NCBI GenBank assembly: GCA_019456165.1 | Contig: VRUJ01000023.1 | Location: 1-64,000, forward strand | Source of the DNA: Chloroflexota bacterium | GTDB taxonomy: Bacteria > Chloroflexota > Anaerolineae > Anaerolineales > UBA11579 | Direction: 5' to 3' | DNA length: 64,000 nucleotides | Shown here: positions 7,804 to 16,210 of the stretch, in pieces | How positions within the stretch are numbered: position 1 is the stretch's first letter | Layout of the letters: each line of letters opens with the position of its first letter | The notes under the pieces: generated by a model | Seen by the model: only the letters and a program-made list of their open reading frames with translations | The model's database searches: none | Told to the model about the DNA's origin: nothing | Program-made: the position numbers and the translations under genes

Positions 7804-8741
7804 GTGGCAAAATATACTAACTTAAACGCGCAACAAATTAAGCAAATTGGGGAACTTTATGATTTTGAAATCAATCAATACCAACCCATTGATGGGGGGG
7901 CCGCTAACTCAAGCTATTTGCTCTCTACTCCGCGAGGGAAGTATGTGCTGACGGTATGTGATGAAAAAAGCAGGTCCCAGGTTGAGATTACGGCAAAGTT
8001 GTTGTTGCATTTAGAGAAGCACAACTTCCCGGCTTCTGGGGTCGTTCCTGGAAAAGATAAAGGCTTGGTGATAGATTATGAAGACATGCATGTGATAATG
8101 AAAAAGTATATCGAGGGTAATGTTGTAGAACAATTAAACGAAAGCATGTTAAACCAGGCTGGGGAAACTCTAGCTAAATTACACCTTATCCCCTCGCCTG
8201 AATATCTAAGCAATAAGCACTCATACGGACATGAGATGTTTTCTGAGGTTATTGGACCCAATATTGATATAGAATACGAAACCTGGTTGGGCGGGCAGGT
8301 TCGCTATCTCCAAGATAACGTATTGTCAAGCTACCCAGGTGTTTAATCCATGGGGATCTTTTTTATGACAATATAATCTTTGAAGGACAGAGATTAAAAG
8401 GGGTCTTAGATTTTGAGGAGGCTTGCCATTATTTCAGGATTTTCGATCTAGGTATGGCGGTACTGGGGATATGCATCCGGAACGGTCAAGTGAATTTCAA
8501 TCAAATTCGCCCCCTATTGGCTGGATATTCGAAAATAACAACCATTGAACCAGAAGAGAAAAATGCCTTACAAAGCATGCTCGAATATGCTGCCATTGCC
8601 ACATCTTACTGGCGTTTCTGGCAATACCACATCAATAATCCTACACCGGGGAGAGCAGATTGGCATTGGAAAATGGCCCGGTTCTCAGAAGTAGTACGCG
8701 CCATCCCAAAAGATGAATTTATCGATAAGGTCTTTGAATAA
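7804..8741 (+). pseudogene. thrB: homoserine kinase type II-like (APH fold), frameshifted
   Basis: The first part, from GTG at 7804, encodes the N-lobe of an aminoglycoside-phosphotransferase-fold kinase most like type II homoserine kinase (ANSSYLLSTPRGKYVLTV, then the MKKYIEG hinge). It stops at 8346. The catalytic loop HGDLFYDN and metal motif LDFEEA follow at once in another frame (codons from 8349) and continue to 8741. Around 8341-8348 the bases read as if one T were missing from a T-run: restoring it gives P-G-V-L-I-H-G-D, the expected sequence. Homoserine kinase phosphorylates homoserine in threonine synthesis. The gene is either a recent pseudogene or has a homopolymer sequencing error. 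Confidence 0.8.
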
Positions 8742-8761
8742 TTAAGTTAATAGAATAAACT

Positions 8762-9550
8762 CTAAAAATTAAGCCTGGCAATCACTGCGAATACACGGTG
8801 CGGAACTTGTAGAATCTCCTCGGGGTATTTAGTTTTTAGTAAAGTAGCCAATGCTCGGTCGAAGATTTCGACCTTCTCCGCAGTCAGGCTGGCCCCCACT
8901 CCTGCGCTGGCTCGGATACGGCCGCGCCAACTTGTATGTGTGTAGGGAACATCCTGGTCATAGGAAAATGTTTCTATGTCTCGAAATCCTGCTTCAGATA
9001 ATCCCGGCAGCCATTGAGGATACATACCATCGCCGCCAGACATATTCCAACTCGGGTTATGAGCTAATATCAAGTCCTCGGTCTCGGCGACTATGTTTCC
9101 CTTGATAGGTAACCAATCGAAATGAGTAATAAGCAAACACCCACCTGGATGTAAAATGCGGGATGCCTCTTTTGCTGCCAAAGCACGTTCAAACCAGTGC
9201 CAACACTGTCCTGCAGCAACCACTTGCGCACTTGCAGATGGCAAGCCTGTCGCTTCAGCGGTTGCGACTTGGTACTCTATGCTCAGACCAGCTTCAAGAT
9301 CTAATGCCCTGGCATGGGCAAGCATATCTTCTGCTGGGTCAATTCCAATTACCCGGCAGCCTCTCAAGGCGAAACCACGCGCCAGTGAACCCGTGCCAGT
9401 ACCAAGGTCCACAATTTTCTGCCCAACTGTGCCGATTCCAAAATCTGTCAAGCGTTCAAACAGCGAATCAGGGAAACCCGCCCGGTGTTCGGCGTAATCT
9501 TGTGCGGTTAATCCGAAATCCACGTTCAATTGGGCACGCTCACCAATCAT
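8762..9550 (-). CDS. class I SAM-dependent methyltransferase
   Basis: A 262-residue Rossmann-fold methyltransferase. Motif I is VDLGTGTGSLA (near residue 48), the acidic motif II is GIDPAEDML, and motif III lies near AAGQCWHWF. The closest style is the trans-aconitate/ubiquinone-type group (Methyltransf_11/25). The acceptor is unknown. It follows folP on the same strand with a 12-base gap and may be cotranscribed with it, but no folate role is implied. Confidence 0.85.
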   Translation of the reverse strand: MIGERAQLNVDFGLTAQDYAEHRAGFPDSLFERLTDFGIGTVGQKIVDLGTGTGSLARGFALRGCRVIGIDPAEDMLAHARALDLEAGLSIEYQVATAEATGLPSASAQVVAAGQCWHWFERALAAKEASRILHPGGCLLITHFDWLPIKGNIVAETEDLILAHNPSWNMSGGDGMYPQWLPGLSEAGFRDIETFSYDQDVPYTHTSWRGRIRASAGVGASLTAEKVEIFDRALATLLKTKYPEEILQVPHRVFAVIARLNF

Positions 9551-9562
9551 TTTTCATCACAT

Positions 9563-10435
9563 TTAGCGGACAATTGCATCTGTCATGCGAGCCACGCGTG
9601 CGATCATCTCCACGTCGTGCACTCGGACGATATCAGCGCCGCGCAGGATGCCTACCGCTACCGCAGCAGCAGTACCTTCGGCACGCTGTTCGGGCGGCGC
9701 GTCAAGTGTAAAGCCAATAAAGGATTTGCGCGAAGGTCCAATGAGCAGCGCATAGCCCAAATCGCGTATTTCACCAGCGCGGTTAAGCAATTCCAAATTT
9801 TGTTCGACTGTCTTACCAAAACCAATTCCAGGGTCCAAAATTATATTTTCATCCCTTATTCCCGCAGCTTTAGCCAATTCAACGCTTTGTAATAATTCCC
9901 GCCTGACGTCTTCCACCAAGTTTTCGTATTCCACTCCCACGTACCTGCCTCCCAGCCGTTGGCGCACTTCCGCATTTCCGGGATTGCTGCGATTATGCAT
10001 CAAAACAACGGGAACATCATGCTCTGCGACCAAAGCAGCCATCTCCGGATCGGCGCGCAGCCCCCAGACATCGTTGACCAGATGTGCCCCAGCATCCAAG
10101 GCTGCTGCGGCCACCTCAGCCTTATAGGTGTCAATCGAGATAGTAACATTCATTTCGGCTGCCAGTCTTTCTATTACCGGCAGTACACGCATTAACTCCT
10201 CAGCCGCGCTGACAGGCTCCGACCCGGGACGCGTACTTTCACCACCCACATCTAGTATATCCGCCCCGGATTTCACGAAATTCCGCGCTTGCGCTAAAGC
10301 GCTTTCAGCCGGTTTTCCAGCGCTATATAATCCATCACCACTGAAACTGTCGGGGGTCATGTTGAGGATACCCATAATGTATGTGCGAGCGCCCCATTCG
10401 AAGCTTTGATTATTGAGATTAAGGCTTGATAGCAT
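9563..10435 (-). CDS. folP: dihydropteroate synthase
   Basis: It condenses p-aminobenzoate with 6-hydroxymethyl-7,8-dihydropterin pyrophosphate to make dihydropteroate in folate synthesis. The 290 residues carry the two family signatures GILNMTPDSFSGDG (near residue 22) and DILDVGGESTRPGS (near 60). The substrate-binding segments NDVWG, DPGIGFGKT and IGPSRKSFIG are also present. The start codon overlaps the folK stop as TAATG, a one-base overlap typical of translational coupling. Confidence 0.96.
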   Translation of the reverse strand: MLSSLNLNNQSFEWGARTYIMGILNMTPDSFSGDGLYSAGKPAESALAQARNFVKSGADILDVGGESTRPGSEPVSAAEELMRVLPVIERLAAEMNVTISIDTYKAEVAAAALDAGAHLVNDVWGLRADPEMAALVAEHDVPVVLMHNRSNPGNAEVRQRLGGRYVGVEYENLVEDVRRELLQSVELAKAAGIRDENIILDPGIGFGKTVEQNLELLNRAGEIRDLGYALLIGPSRKSFIGFTLDAPPEQRAEGTAAAVAVGILRGADIVRVHDVEMIARVARMTDAIVR

Positions 10436-10920
10436 TATGGCTCCATATAAGTCTTTATTCCAGATGTGTCTAATTTAGATAACAGTTCTCCCACAGATTC
10501 ATCCAACTTTGGATGAATGATACTAGGATTCAAATCAGCCAAAGGAACGAGGACAAAAGCACGCTCCGCCAAACCTGGATGAGGAATGGTAAGGTTTCCG
10601 GATTCGAAGACAAGGTTATCGAAAAGTAAAATATCAATATCAATAACGCGTGGTCCATTTCGAAAATTGGGGGTGCGTCCTACCTGCACTTCGATGTGTT
10701 TGAGGTATGCCAATAATCCTTCTGGGGATAGTTCTGTTTCAACCTCCACAACCTGATTGAGGAAATCATTCTGTTCTGCAAATCCCCAAGGCGCGGTCTC
10801 GTACACCGGAGATTGCCGGAGAACGTGCACATCCGGAGCAAGGCTATCGATAGCTGCCTGAAGGTTTGCGCTGCTCGCACCCAGATTACTCCCTAAGGCA
10901 AGGTAGACCTTATGCTTCAC
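10435..10920 (-). CDS. folK: HPPK, 2-amino-4-hydroxy-6-hydroxymethyldihydropteridine diphosphokinase
   Basis: It transfers pyrophosphate from ATP to 6-hydroxymethyl-7,8-dihydropterin, making the substrate of the next gene product, FolP. The 161 residues hold the family motifs YLALGSNLG at the N-terminus, PVYETAPWGFAEQNDFLNQV, the metal and ATP segment GPRVIDIDILLFD (near residue 90), and the IPHPGLAERAFVLVPL motif. It leads the folK-folP pair on the minus strand. Confidence 0.95.
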   Translation of the reverse strand: MKHKVYLALGSNLGASSANLQAAIDSLAPDVHVLRQSPVYETAPWGFAEQNDFLNQVVEVETELSPEGLLAYLKHIEVQVGRTPNFRNGPRVIDIDILLFDNLVFESGNLTIPHPGLAERAFVLVPLADLNPSIIHPKLDESVGELLSKLDTSGIKTYMEP

Positions 10921-11497
10921 GAGGTTGACTCACAATTGGAGAATACAAGAATTGCCTCTACTCGGTTTCTTCCGTTTTAGAATGAAAACTATTATGGATC
11001 TAGCCTCGAGTGAAGAACTCCGCAGGTATTTTCACGGAATCTTCAAGGAAAAACCATCTAAGATTCTACCAACAAAAACTCATTTGGCAATAACATTTCT
11101 TGTATCTAAAGGATGGATATTTCTGACTTTTTCCAGAGAAACTATTGCTAATAAAATGCACCCCCCGACCTGAGGGGGGCAGGCCGAGGGATGCAACTAC
11201 ATTATACAGAATATTCCGCGATGGTACAAGGGCAATTTTCTTCTTGCAATACTAAAATTATCCCATCAAGACAAAAAAATGCCACCAGCCGTCCCCCCCT
11301 CTGCTGGTGGCGGCGTAATCTGAAATTATTACGATATTATTTATACAAAAAAAGATACCCAATTGTGAATAGGCAGGTCGCAAAATCTTATAGACATTTG
11401 TACTGAATTTTCTATCTAGCACTTGTGCGCGGTAGGTTTTTTTGGTATCTTATATTCATACGGGTTTTTCTACTGGTCTCAGGATGGGAGACATTAT
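10921..11497. other. intergenic region with two G/C-run hairpins
   Basis: No convincing gene is present; two possible plus-strand frames of 70-80 codons lack ribosome sites and recognisable sequence. One hairpin pairs a C-run and a G-run at 11161-11179. A second (11281-11289 with 11303-11311, loop rich in C) has seven A residues just to its left. Read on the minus strand it is therefore a hairpin followed by a U-tract. Confidence 0.5.
11274..11311 (-). terminator. intrinsic-terminator-like hairpin facing left, no obvious gene
   Basis: The 9-bp stem GCCACCAGC/GCTGGTGGC has a loop of 13 bases. On the minus strand ATTTTTTT (11274-11281) follows the stem, the form of a Rho-independent terminator. 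No minus-strand gene lies immediately to its right, so a short untranslated transcript is possible. Confidence 0.5.
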
Positions 11498-12175
11498 ATG
11501 TCCGATAAAATAAAAGTTGGTATATTGGATGACCATCAATCCACAATTGATGGTTATATATTTCGTCTAAGTAATTCATCAAATATTGAAGTTGTCGCGA
11601 CTGCTGCCTATGGTGAAGATTTAGTAACGATGGTAGATAGCTTCCATTTAGACTTGCTCCTGCTGGATGTTAGCGTCCCTACTTCCCCAGAAAATTCAAG
11701 CCCATATCCAATCTTGCATGAGATCCCAAAGCTTCTCCAGAACCATACAGAATTAGCTATTTTAATCATCTCCATGCACAACCAACGCACTCTGATTAAG
11801 GCGGTAATGGAAACAGGCGCGAGCGGTTACATCCTAAAGGACGATCGCCAATCAATCCTCAAACTTGGCGAGGTGATCACTTCTGTGGCCAGTGGAGGAG
11901 TATATTTTTCCCAACAATCCTATAAATTGATTTCGGGAAAAAATGGAGACGATTCGCCCAACTTAACCAAAAGACAAAAAGAAGTGCTTTCTTTGTGCGC
12001 CTCACGCCCAAACTCTACAACTGCAGAGATCGCGGGAAAACTCGACATCCTGCCTTCGACGGTGCGAAATTTATTGTCCAGCTCTTACCTGCGATTGGAA
12101 GTCACAAACCGCGCAGCTGCCATCCTGAAGGCACGAGAATTGGGATTAATTACCCCAAGCGCTCAAGATCCTTAA
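11498..12175 (+). CDS. NarL/FixJ-type response regulator, ComA-like
   Basis: A 225-residue two-domain regulator. The receiver domain (1-125) has the acidic pair D11/D12, the phospho-acceptor D57 in LLLLDVSVP, and Lys114 in YILKDD. A LuxR-type helix-turn-helix (about 156-218) reads LTKRQKEVLSLCA...TTAEIAGKLDILPSTVRNLLSS. ComA of Bacillus is 214 residues with the same layout. Upstream in-frame codons exist, but the ATG at 11498 has GGGAG before it and begins right at the receiver domain. The gene faces the ComQ-like gene with a 62-base gap. A cognate HisKA_3-type kinase lies 1.4 kb downstream. The regulator likely controls the neighbouring peptide operon, but that is inference. Confidence 0.88.
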   Translation: MSDKIKVGILDDHQSTIDGYIFRLSNSSNIEVVATAAYGEDLVTMVDSFHLDLLLLDVSVPTSPENSSPYPILHEIPKLLQNHTELAILIISMHNQRTLIKAVMETGASGYILKDDRQSILKLGEVITSVASGGVYFSQQSYKLISGKNGDDSPNLTKRQKEVLSLCASRPNSTTAEIAGKLDILPSTVRNLLSSSYLRLEVTNRAAAILKARELGLITPSAQDP

Positions 12176-12237
12176 ACCGGAAAGCCATTCCACGTATACG
12201 AATCTGCGCTTTGGGAGAAAAGCACTGGGTAGGCTCC

Positions 12238-13206
12238 TCAGGCAGTCTGAAGGCACGCTTTCTGAAGAGCCTCTGGAAGTTCTGCGCCGATGCTATTGAT
12301 CAACTCTCGGACCGGTTCAACAACTTCTTCAAACATGTTCTCCAATCTGGAATAATCCACCAGATCAATCGCAGCCAAATCGCGCCTGGCTATCTGGTAC
12401 TTTTTTATTAGCAGATCGACGCAATAACTGATCGCTCCACAGCGCACCAGGATTTCCTGCGCTTCTTCGAGACTTTTCGGGTCGCTAATATTTTTTCGCA
12501 ACTGGGTAAATCTCTCTCGATCAGGGTGGTCGACAAGGTGAGTGTAAAGGACCGGCAAAGCGAAGCGGCCTTGCAGCCAATCCGGGTTTGCAGGGATAGC
12601 GAGGGCATCTTTCATATCATCATGGATCTGGATCATTTCACCATAAAGCTCGCCCAGCCGTTGAATTTTCTCGGCAATTTCACGGGTTGCTCCCCCATAA
12701 AATGCTCCCAGATACAAACTCGCTGCGGAATAAGGCGAGGTCTTCGCCCTAACCATTTCCCAATAGCCTCCTTCGCTTTGCGGGTTTAGGACATCTAGAT
12801 GCTGGCCATATGTGGTCATCAGCAGCGTTTGGTTGTACATGTTTACGGCAGCCAACATAGGCGTGGTATCCAAATCGCTTTCAGTAATTGCTAACAAACC
12901 CGCACCCTGAAATGCTGAAGCCAGATTGGCCGCGGCTGGGGAACCTATCTGGTGATGCCTGCCGCGCGGGTCTTCATCCAACATATCATCAATCAGGATG
13001 ATGTTTATCTGCATACAGCCAATCGCGGTAACCGCAGGTATTGATTGCTCTAAGCTTCCGCCCACCGAGAGGCAGCTCTCAATCGGCAGCTCCCAGCCGC
13101 GCGGCTTTCTTGCAGCCATAGCTTCAAAGTGATTTTTGATATCCTGCCAAGAATCAATTATCTCAAGTCCAGATAAATATTCAACAGCTAATGTATGAAT
13201 TTCCAT
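12238..13206 (-). CDS. trans-isoprenyl diphosphate synthase-like protein, candidate ComQ-type peptide prenyltransferase
   Basis: A 322-residue all-alpha polyprenyl synthetase family protein. Both aspartate-rich motifs are present: the first, DDMLD, at D73-D77 (IILIDDMLDEDPRG) and the second, DDMKD, at D196-D200 (IQIHDDMKDAL). Members bind allylic diphosphates through Mg2+. ComQ of Bacillus is a member that prenylates a Trp of the ComX peptide instead of elongating chains. This gene is the second of a two-gene minus-strand unit, after a 51-residue Trp-ending peptide gene, and it lies between a response regulator and a kinase, as in comQXPA. A GGAG site lies about 8 bases before the ATG. An ordinary farnesyl or geranylgeranyl diphosphate synthase is the alternative; the context argues against it. 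Confidence 0.82.
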   Translation of the reverse strand: MEIHTLAVEYLSGLEIIDSWQDIKNHFEAMAARKPRGWELPIESCLSVGGSLEQSIPAVTAIGCMQINIILIDDMLDEDPRGRHHQIGSPAAANLASAFQGAGLLAITESDLDTTPMLAAVNMYNQTLLMTTYGQHLDVLNPQSEGGYWEMVRAKTSPYSAASLYLGAFYGGATREIAEKIQRLGELYGEMIQIHDDMKDALAIPANPDWLQGRFALPVLYTHLVDHPDRERFTQLRKNISDPKSLEEAQEILVRCGAISYCVDLLIKKYQIARRDLAAIDLVDYSRLENMFEEVVEPVRELINSIGAELPEALQKACLQTA

Positions 13207-13222
13207 CAGTTATTCTCCAAAA

Positions 13223-13250
13223 ATAATGGCTGGGTTTCCCCAGCCATTAT
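13223..13250 (-). terminator. attenuator-like terminator between peptide and prenyltransferase genes
   Basis: The 12-bp perfect stem (13223-13234 with 13239-13250) has a 4-base loop. On the minus strand it is followed by TTTTT and then the GGAG site of the ComQ-like gene. It sits after the peptide stop and before the enzyme start, so part of the transcripts would end here. That would give more peptide precursor than enzyme. Confidence 0.8.
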
Positions 13251-13265
13251 GAACTAAGCCTGATC

Positions 13266-13421
13266 TTAGGCTTCTCCCCCACTCCAAGGATCCCATGCGA
13301 GGGCGCTTTCCCTGATTACGGCAACCTGCTCAAGGGTCAGCTGGTTAAGCTGAGCTAACCAGGATTTTTCTGACCCGCGTGTCTCTCCCTGTGGGACTAA
13401 CTGATCATAAAATGTTTGCAT
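13266..13421 (-). CDS. 51-residue ComX-like pheromone precursor
   Basis: A short gene with an excellent ribosome site: AAGGAG, 9 bases before the ATG. The peptide begins MQTFYDQLVPQGE and ends SALAWDPWSGGEA, with Trp at 43 and 46 (9th and 6th from the end) and a third Trp at 21. It has no signal peptide and no Cys. ComX precursors of Bacillus are also about 55-73 residues, lack a classical signal, and release a short C-terminal peptide with a prenylated Trp. Residues 24-41 (QLNQLTLEQVAVIRESAL) would form an amphipathic helix suited to recognition by the modifying enzyme. It is the first gene of the unit with the ComQ-like gene. The processing site and which Trp is modified cannot be told from sequence. 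Confidence 0.78.
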   Translation of the reverse strand: MQTFYDQLVPQGETRGSEKSWLAQLNQLTLEQVAVIRESALAWDPWSGGEA

Positions 13422-13459
13422 GATTTGTTTCTCCTTTTTGAGTTATGATATTGAACTTG

Positions 13460-13488
13460 TTGACTTAGCTTGTTATAAGGTTTATGAT
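13460..13488 (+). promoter_or_regulatory. sigma70 promoter of the ComP-like kinase gene
   Basis: TTGACT at 13460-13465 and TATGAT at 13483-13488 have an exact 17-base spacer. The predicted start is near 13495, about 75 bases before the kinase TTG. It lies in the 147-base region shared with the divergent peptide gene. Confidence 0.75.
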
Positions 13489-13504
13489 AATCTTGTAATA
13501 ACAA
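13470..13504. promoter_or_regulatory. dyad over the kinase promoter, candidate operator
   Basis: The inverted repeat TTGTTAT (13470-13476) ... ATAACAA (13498-13504) is centred on the -10 element of the kinase promoter, in the divergent region. LuxR-family regulators bind such imperfect dyads, so the ComA-like protein is a candidate binder. Binding is inferred from position only. Confidence 0.4.
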
Positions 13505-13568
13505 CCACCTCCTCCAGATATTAAAATAAATAACATTTTTGCCCTGATTAATCCAGGAAGCGCTAAAT

Positions 13569-15837
13569 TTGAAAAAAACAGGCAGAGATTACTGGTCATT
13601 TAGGCAGCAGATCATCCCCTGGCTAACTTTCTTAAGTATTGCTCTCTTCACATACGCGCACTTCTTTGCCAGACCCTATAAAGGTTTCTCTTATTCCAAC
13701 GGGCGGATACTGCGTATTTACGTTCCTGAAAATCTATATGCCGGCTTAAAAACAAACGACAATATTATCCAGATTGGAACAGTAACTTGGGAATATTTTG
13801 CCGAGAATATGACCCAACAGTTTTTTGTGGGAGTGCAATCCGGAGATGTAGTACCAATTCAGGTACAGCGAGGTGAAGAAATTGTTTCCATCGATTGGGT
13901 TTTCCCAGGTCTAAACGCCAATGATTTTTATAATAGTCGCCTGGGAACCCAATGGTTTTTGCCATATATTTTCTGGGCCGCGGGAACCGCCACGTATCTT
14001 TTGGTTCGGCCTCGGGACAACCGTTGGCGGCTTTTTGCTGCATTTAATTACATAACTGCCTTTTGGTTGGCCGCTGGGAGCGGACCTTCAGTTGACCACG
14101 TTTTTGGAGCTGCAATTGCACTTCGGTCTGCGATTTGGTTAAGTGTGCCGATCTACTTGCACCTGCATTGGGTATTCCCAAAAAGACTTAGCAAACTCCC
14201 CAGAGCAGTTTGGTGGTTCGTCTATTCAGGCGGGATCATTTTTGCAGTGGCTCAAATTTTTCAAGTCATTCCACCCGACCTATACTTTTCGGGTTTCCTG
14301 CTGGCTTTAATTGGCAGTGTAATTCTTATTTTCCTGCATTACCTACTACAAAAAGAAGAACGCAATGAAATTTTACTAATCACCAGAGCGACATTGATTG
14401 CATTTATTCCTCCCGTTCTTATCGGCTTCGTTTCGGATCCTAGTCTTTCTACAAGCTATTTGTTAGTTGGTTCCATGTTAGCTTTCCCATTGATTCCCGG
14501 AACCTATTTTTACACTCTGTTCCGCCGCCAGTTGGGGGATATGGAATTACGCGCCAACCGATTCATCTCCATTTACTTATTTATTATCCTACTCGGTTCC
14601 GGATTGTTAATCATCATTTTATTGGTCCACACAATTATTGATTTTCCTATGGGGAGTGCGATAATCAGCATAGCAATTGCGATACCAACCGCCATTTTTG
14701 CGATTGCTGCGTTCGCTCGATTCCAACGTTTCGTTGAAAGCCGCATCCTTGGCATTCCTTTGCCACCCACACACCTGGCATCTTCTTATGCTTCCCACAT
14801 AACCTCCAGCCTGGAGATTCCCAGCCTAATCGGAGTCTTGCGTGATCAAGTACTTCCTAGTATGCTCATCCGCCAATCTGCCCTATTAGCTTTTGAAGAA
14901 GGACAAGCAAGCACACTAATATTTTTTTCCGGGATAGAGAAAGATCAAATTCCCCCAGATGAGGCAATCCCTGACCTCTTGGAACAAGCTTTCCACTACC
15001 GTGCTCCACAATTAGATGCGCCTGGCACACAATCCTTCCCATGGATACGCTTAGCTTTACCCCTGCGCAGTGGAGAAGATCTTATTGGGATTTGGCTGCT
15101 GGGAAAACGTGATCCGGATGATATTTACTACCAGGCTGAAATATCAATCCTGGCATCTATTGCCAGCCAAACCGCAATCGCGATCGCAAATATTTTCCAG
15201 GCGAAACGACTGAGGACTTTGTTTCAAGCAAACATTGACAGGCACGAAAGCGAGAGAGCCAGACTTGCCAGAGATTTGCACGACGAGGTACTCAATCAGC
15301 TTGGCGCCATGTTTGTAACGTTAGATGAAAGCTCATCTGCTGATGAAATCGAGGAAAATTATCAAATCCTCACAGACCATTTACGTCAGATCATCCAAGA
15401 TTTGCGTCCCGCGATGTTGACTTATGGATTATATTCAGCGCTCAACGAACTCACCGATAACCTCATGGACCGGTCAGGTAAAAATACTGAGCTCAAACTG
15501 GAAATTTCGAAAAACAATGCAAGGCTAGAACCGAATGTTGAACTACACATCTTTCGGATCGTCCAACAAGCCTGTGAAAATGCTCTGCGCTATGTCGGAA
15601 GCAAAATTGACTCGCATCTTCGGCCGTATTGAACCTGATCTTGTAAATATCGTAATCGAAGATAATGGTAAAGGTTTCGAAGTTGATCCAACACTTGACC
15701 TGGTGCAACTACTCGCAAAAAAACAGTTTGGACTGGCCGGCATGGTCGAAAGAGCCAGCTTGATTGGAGCCCAAGTATTGATAGACTCCACATACAGCCG
15801 GGGCACTAAAGTGATTATTGTTTGGGAACCAAGCTGA
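13569..15837 (+). CDS. ComP-like membrane histidine kinase, reading frame broken near 15590
   Basis: The start is TTG at 13569, with AGGAAG about 9 bases upstream. The order is: TM1 (about residues 15-33); an extracytoplasmic PDZ-like segment (about 55-112); roughly nine more membrane helices to about residue 385; a GAF-like linker; the HisKA_3 box RARLARDLHDEVLNQLG with His571; and the ATPase N-box CENAL with Asn671. The frame then stops at 15632. The G1 box EDNGKGFE and G2 segment QFGLAGM follow in another frame to 15837. One extra base or two missing bases between about 15585 and 15600 explains the break; no homopolymer is there. Repaired, the protein is about 755 residues, close to the 769 of B. 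subtilis ComP, and has the same layout. It probably senses the modified peptide and phosphorylates the ComA-like regulator. Confidence 0.8.
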
Positions 15838-16113
15838 AATCCGTGGTGTTAATTTTTTCGTATGTTAAAGTCCCAATAAACATGAAGGTGAAAATTTCGG
15901 CCTCCAATTGAATCAGCTTACTCTTAATCAACGTTCTCAATCTGTCACCTTTATGCGATTATCTGCGATAATGTGGGTTTAACCAAGGTGACGAATTATT
16001 AAATCCGCGGAAAAATTACTCGTCTATATAACAATTGGCACGGATTCATTTTTCCTAGCAGTTACCAAGGTTGATTTTTTCAAAACACCATAATGATGAA
16101 GTGTTTTTCTCAA
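15838..16113. other. intergenic region with an 8-bp inverted repeat
   Basis: No gene is seen. An inverted repeat GTCACCTT/AAGGTGAC at 15944-15951 and 15985-15992 encloses a smaller nested dyad (ATTATC...GATAAT). Its role is unknown. Confidence 0.4.
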
Positions 16114-16151
16114 TAAAAAAGATCTGTCAGGTTTGGTAACCTGACAGATCT
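16114..16151 (-). terminator. intrinsic terminator of the DUF3352 gene
   Basis: A perfect 14-bp stem (16120-16133 with 16138-16151) and a 4-base loop. On the minus strand a run of six T follows directly. It lies 60 bases after the DUF3352 stop and ends the lipoprotein-MFS-DUF3352 operon. Confidence 0.9.
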
Positions 16152-16210
16152 GAGGTTCAAGATACTCTTCGAAGACTAGGCTTTTTTGGAAGAGTTGAAA
16201 CGAGGATCTT

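Noticed and set aside
10925-11406. Two plus-strand frames of 70-82 codons between folK and the response regulator
   Set aside because: No ribosome site, odd composition and overlap with C/G-run hairpins; not coding.
12238-13206. Reading the polyprenyl synthetase simply as a housekeeping FPP/GGPP synthase
   Set aside because: Not excluded, but the adjacent Trp-ending peptide, the attenuator and the kinase/regulator pair make a peptide-modifying role more likely.
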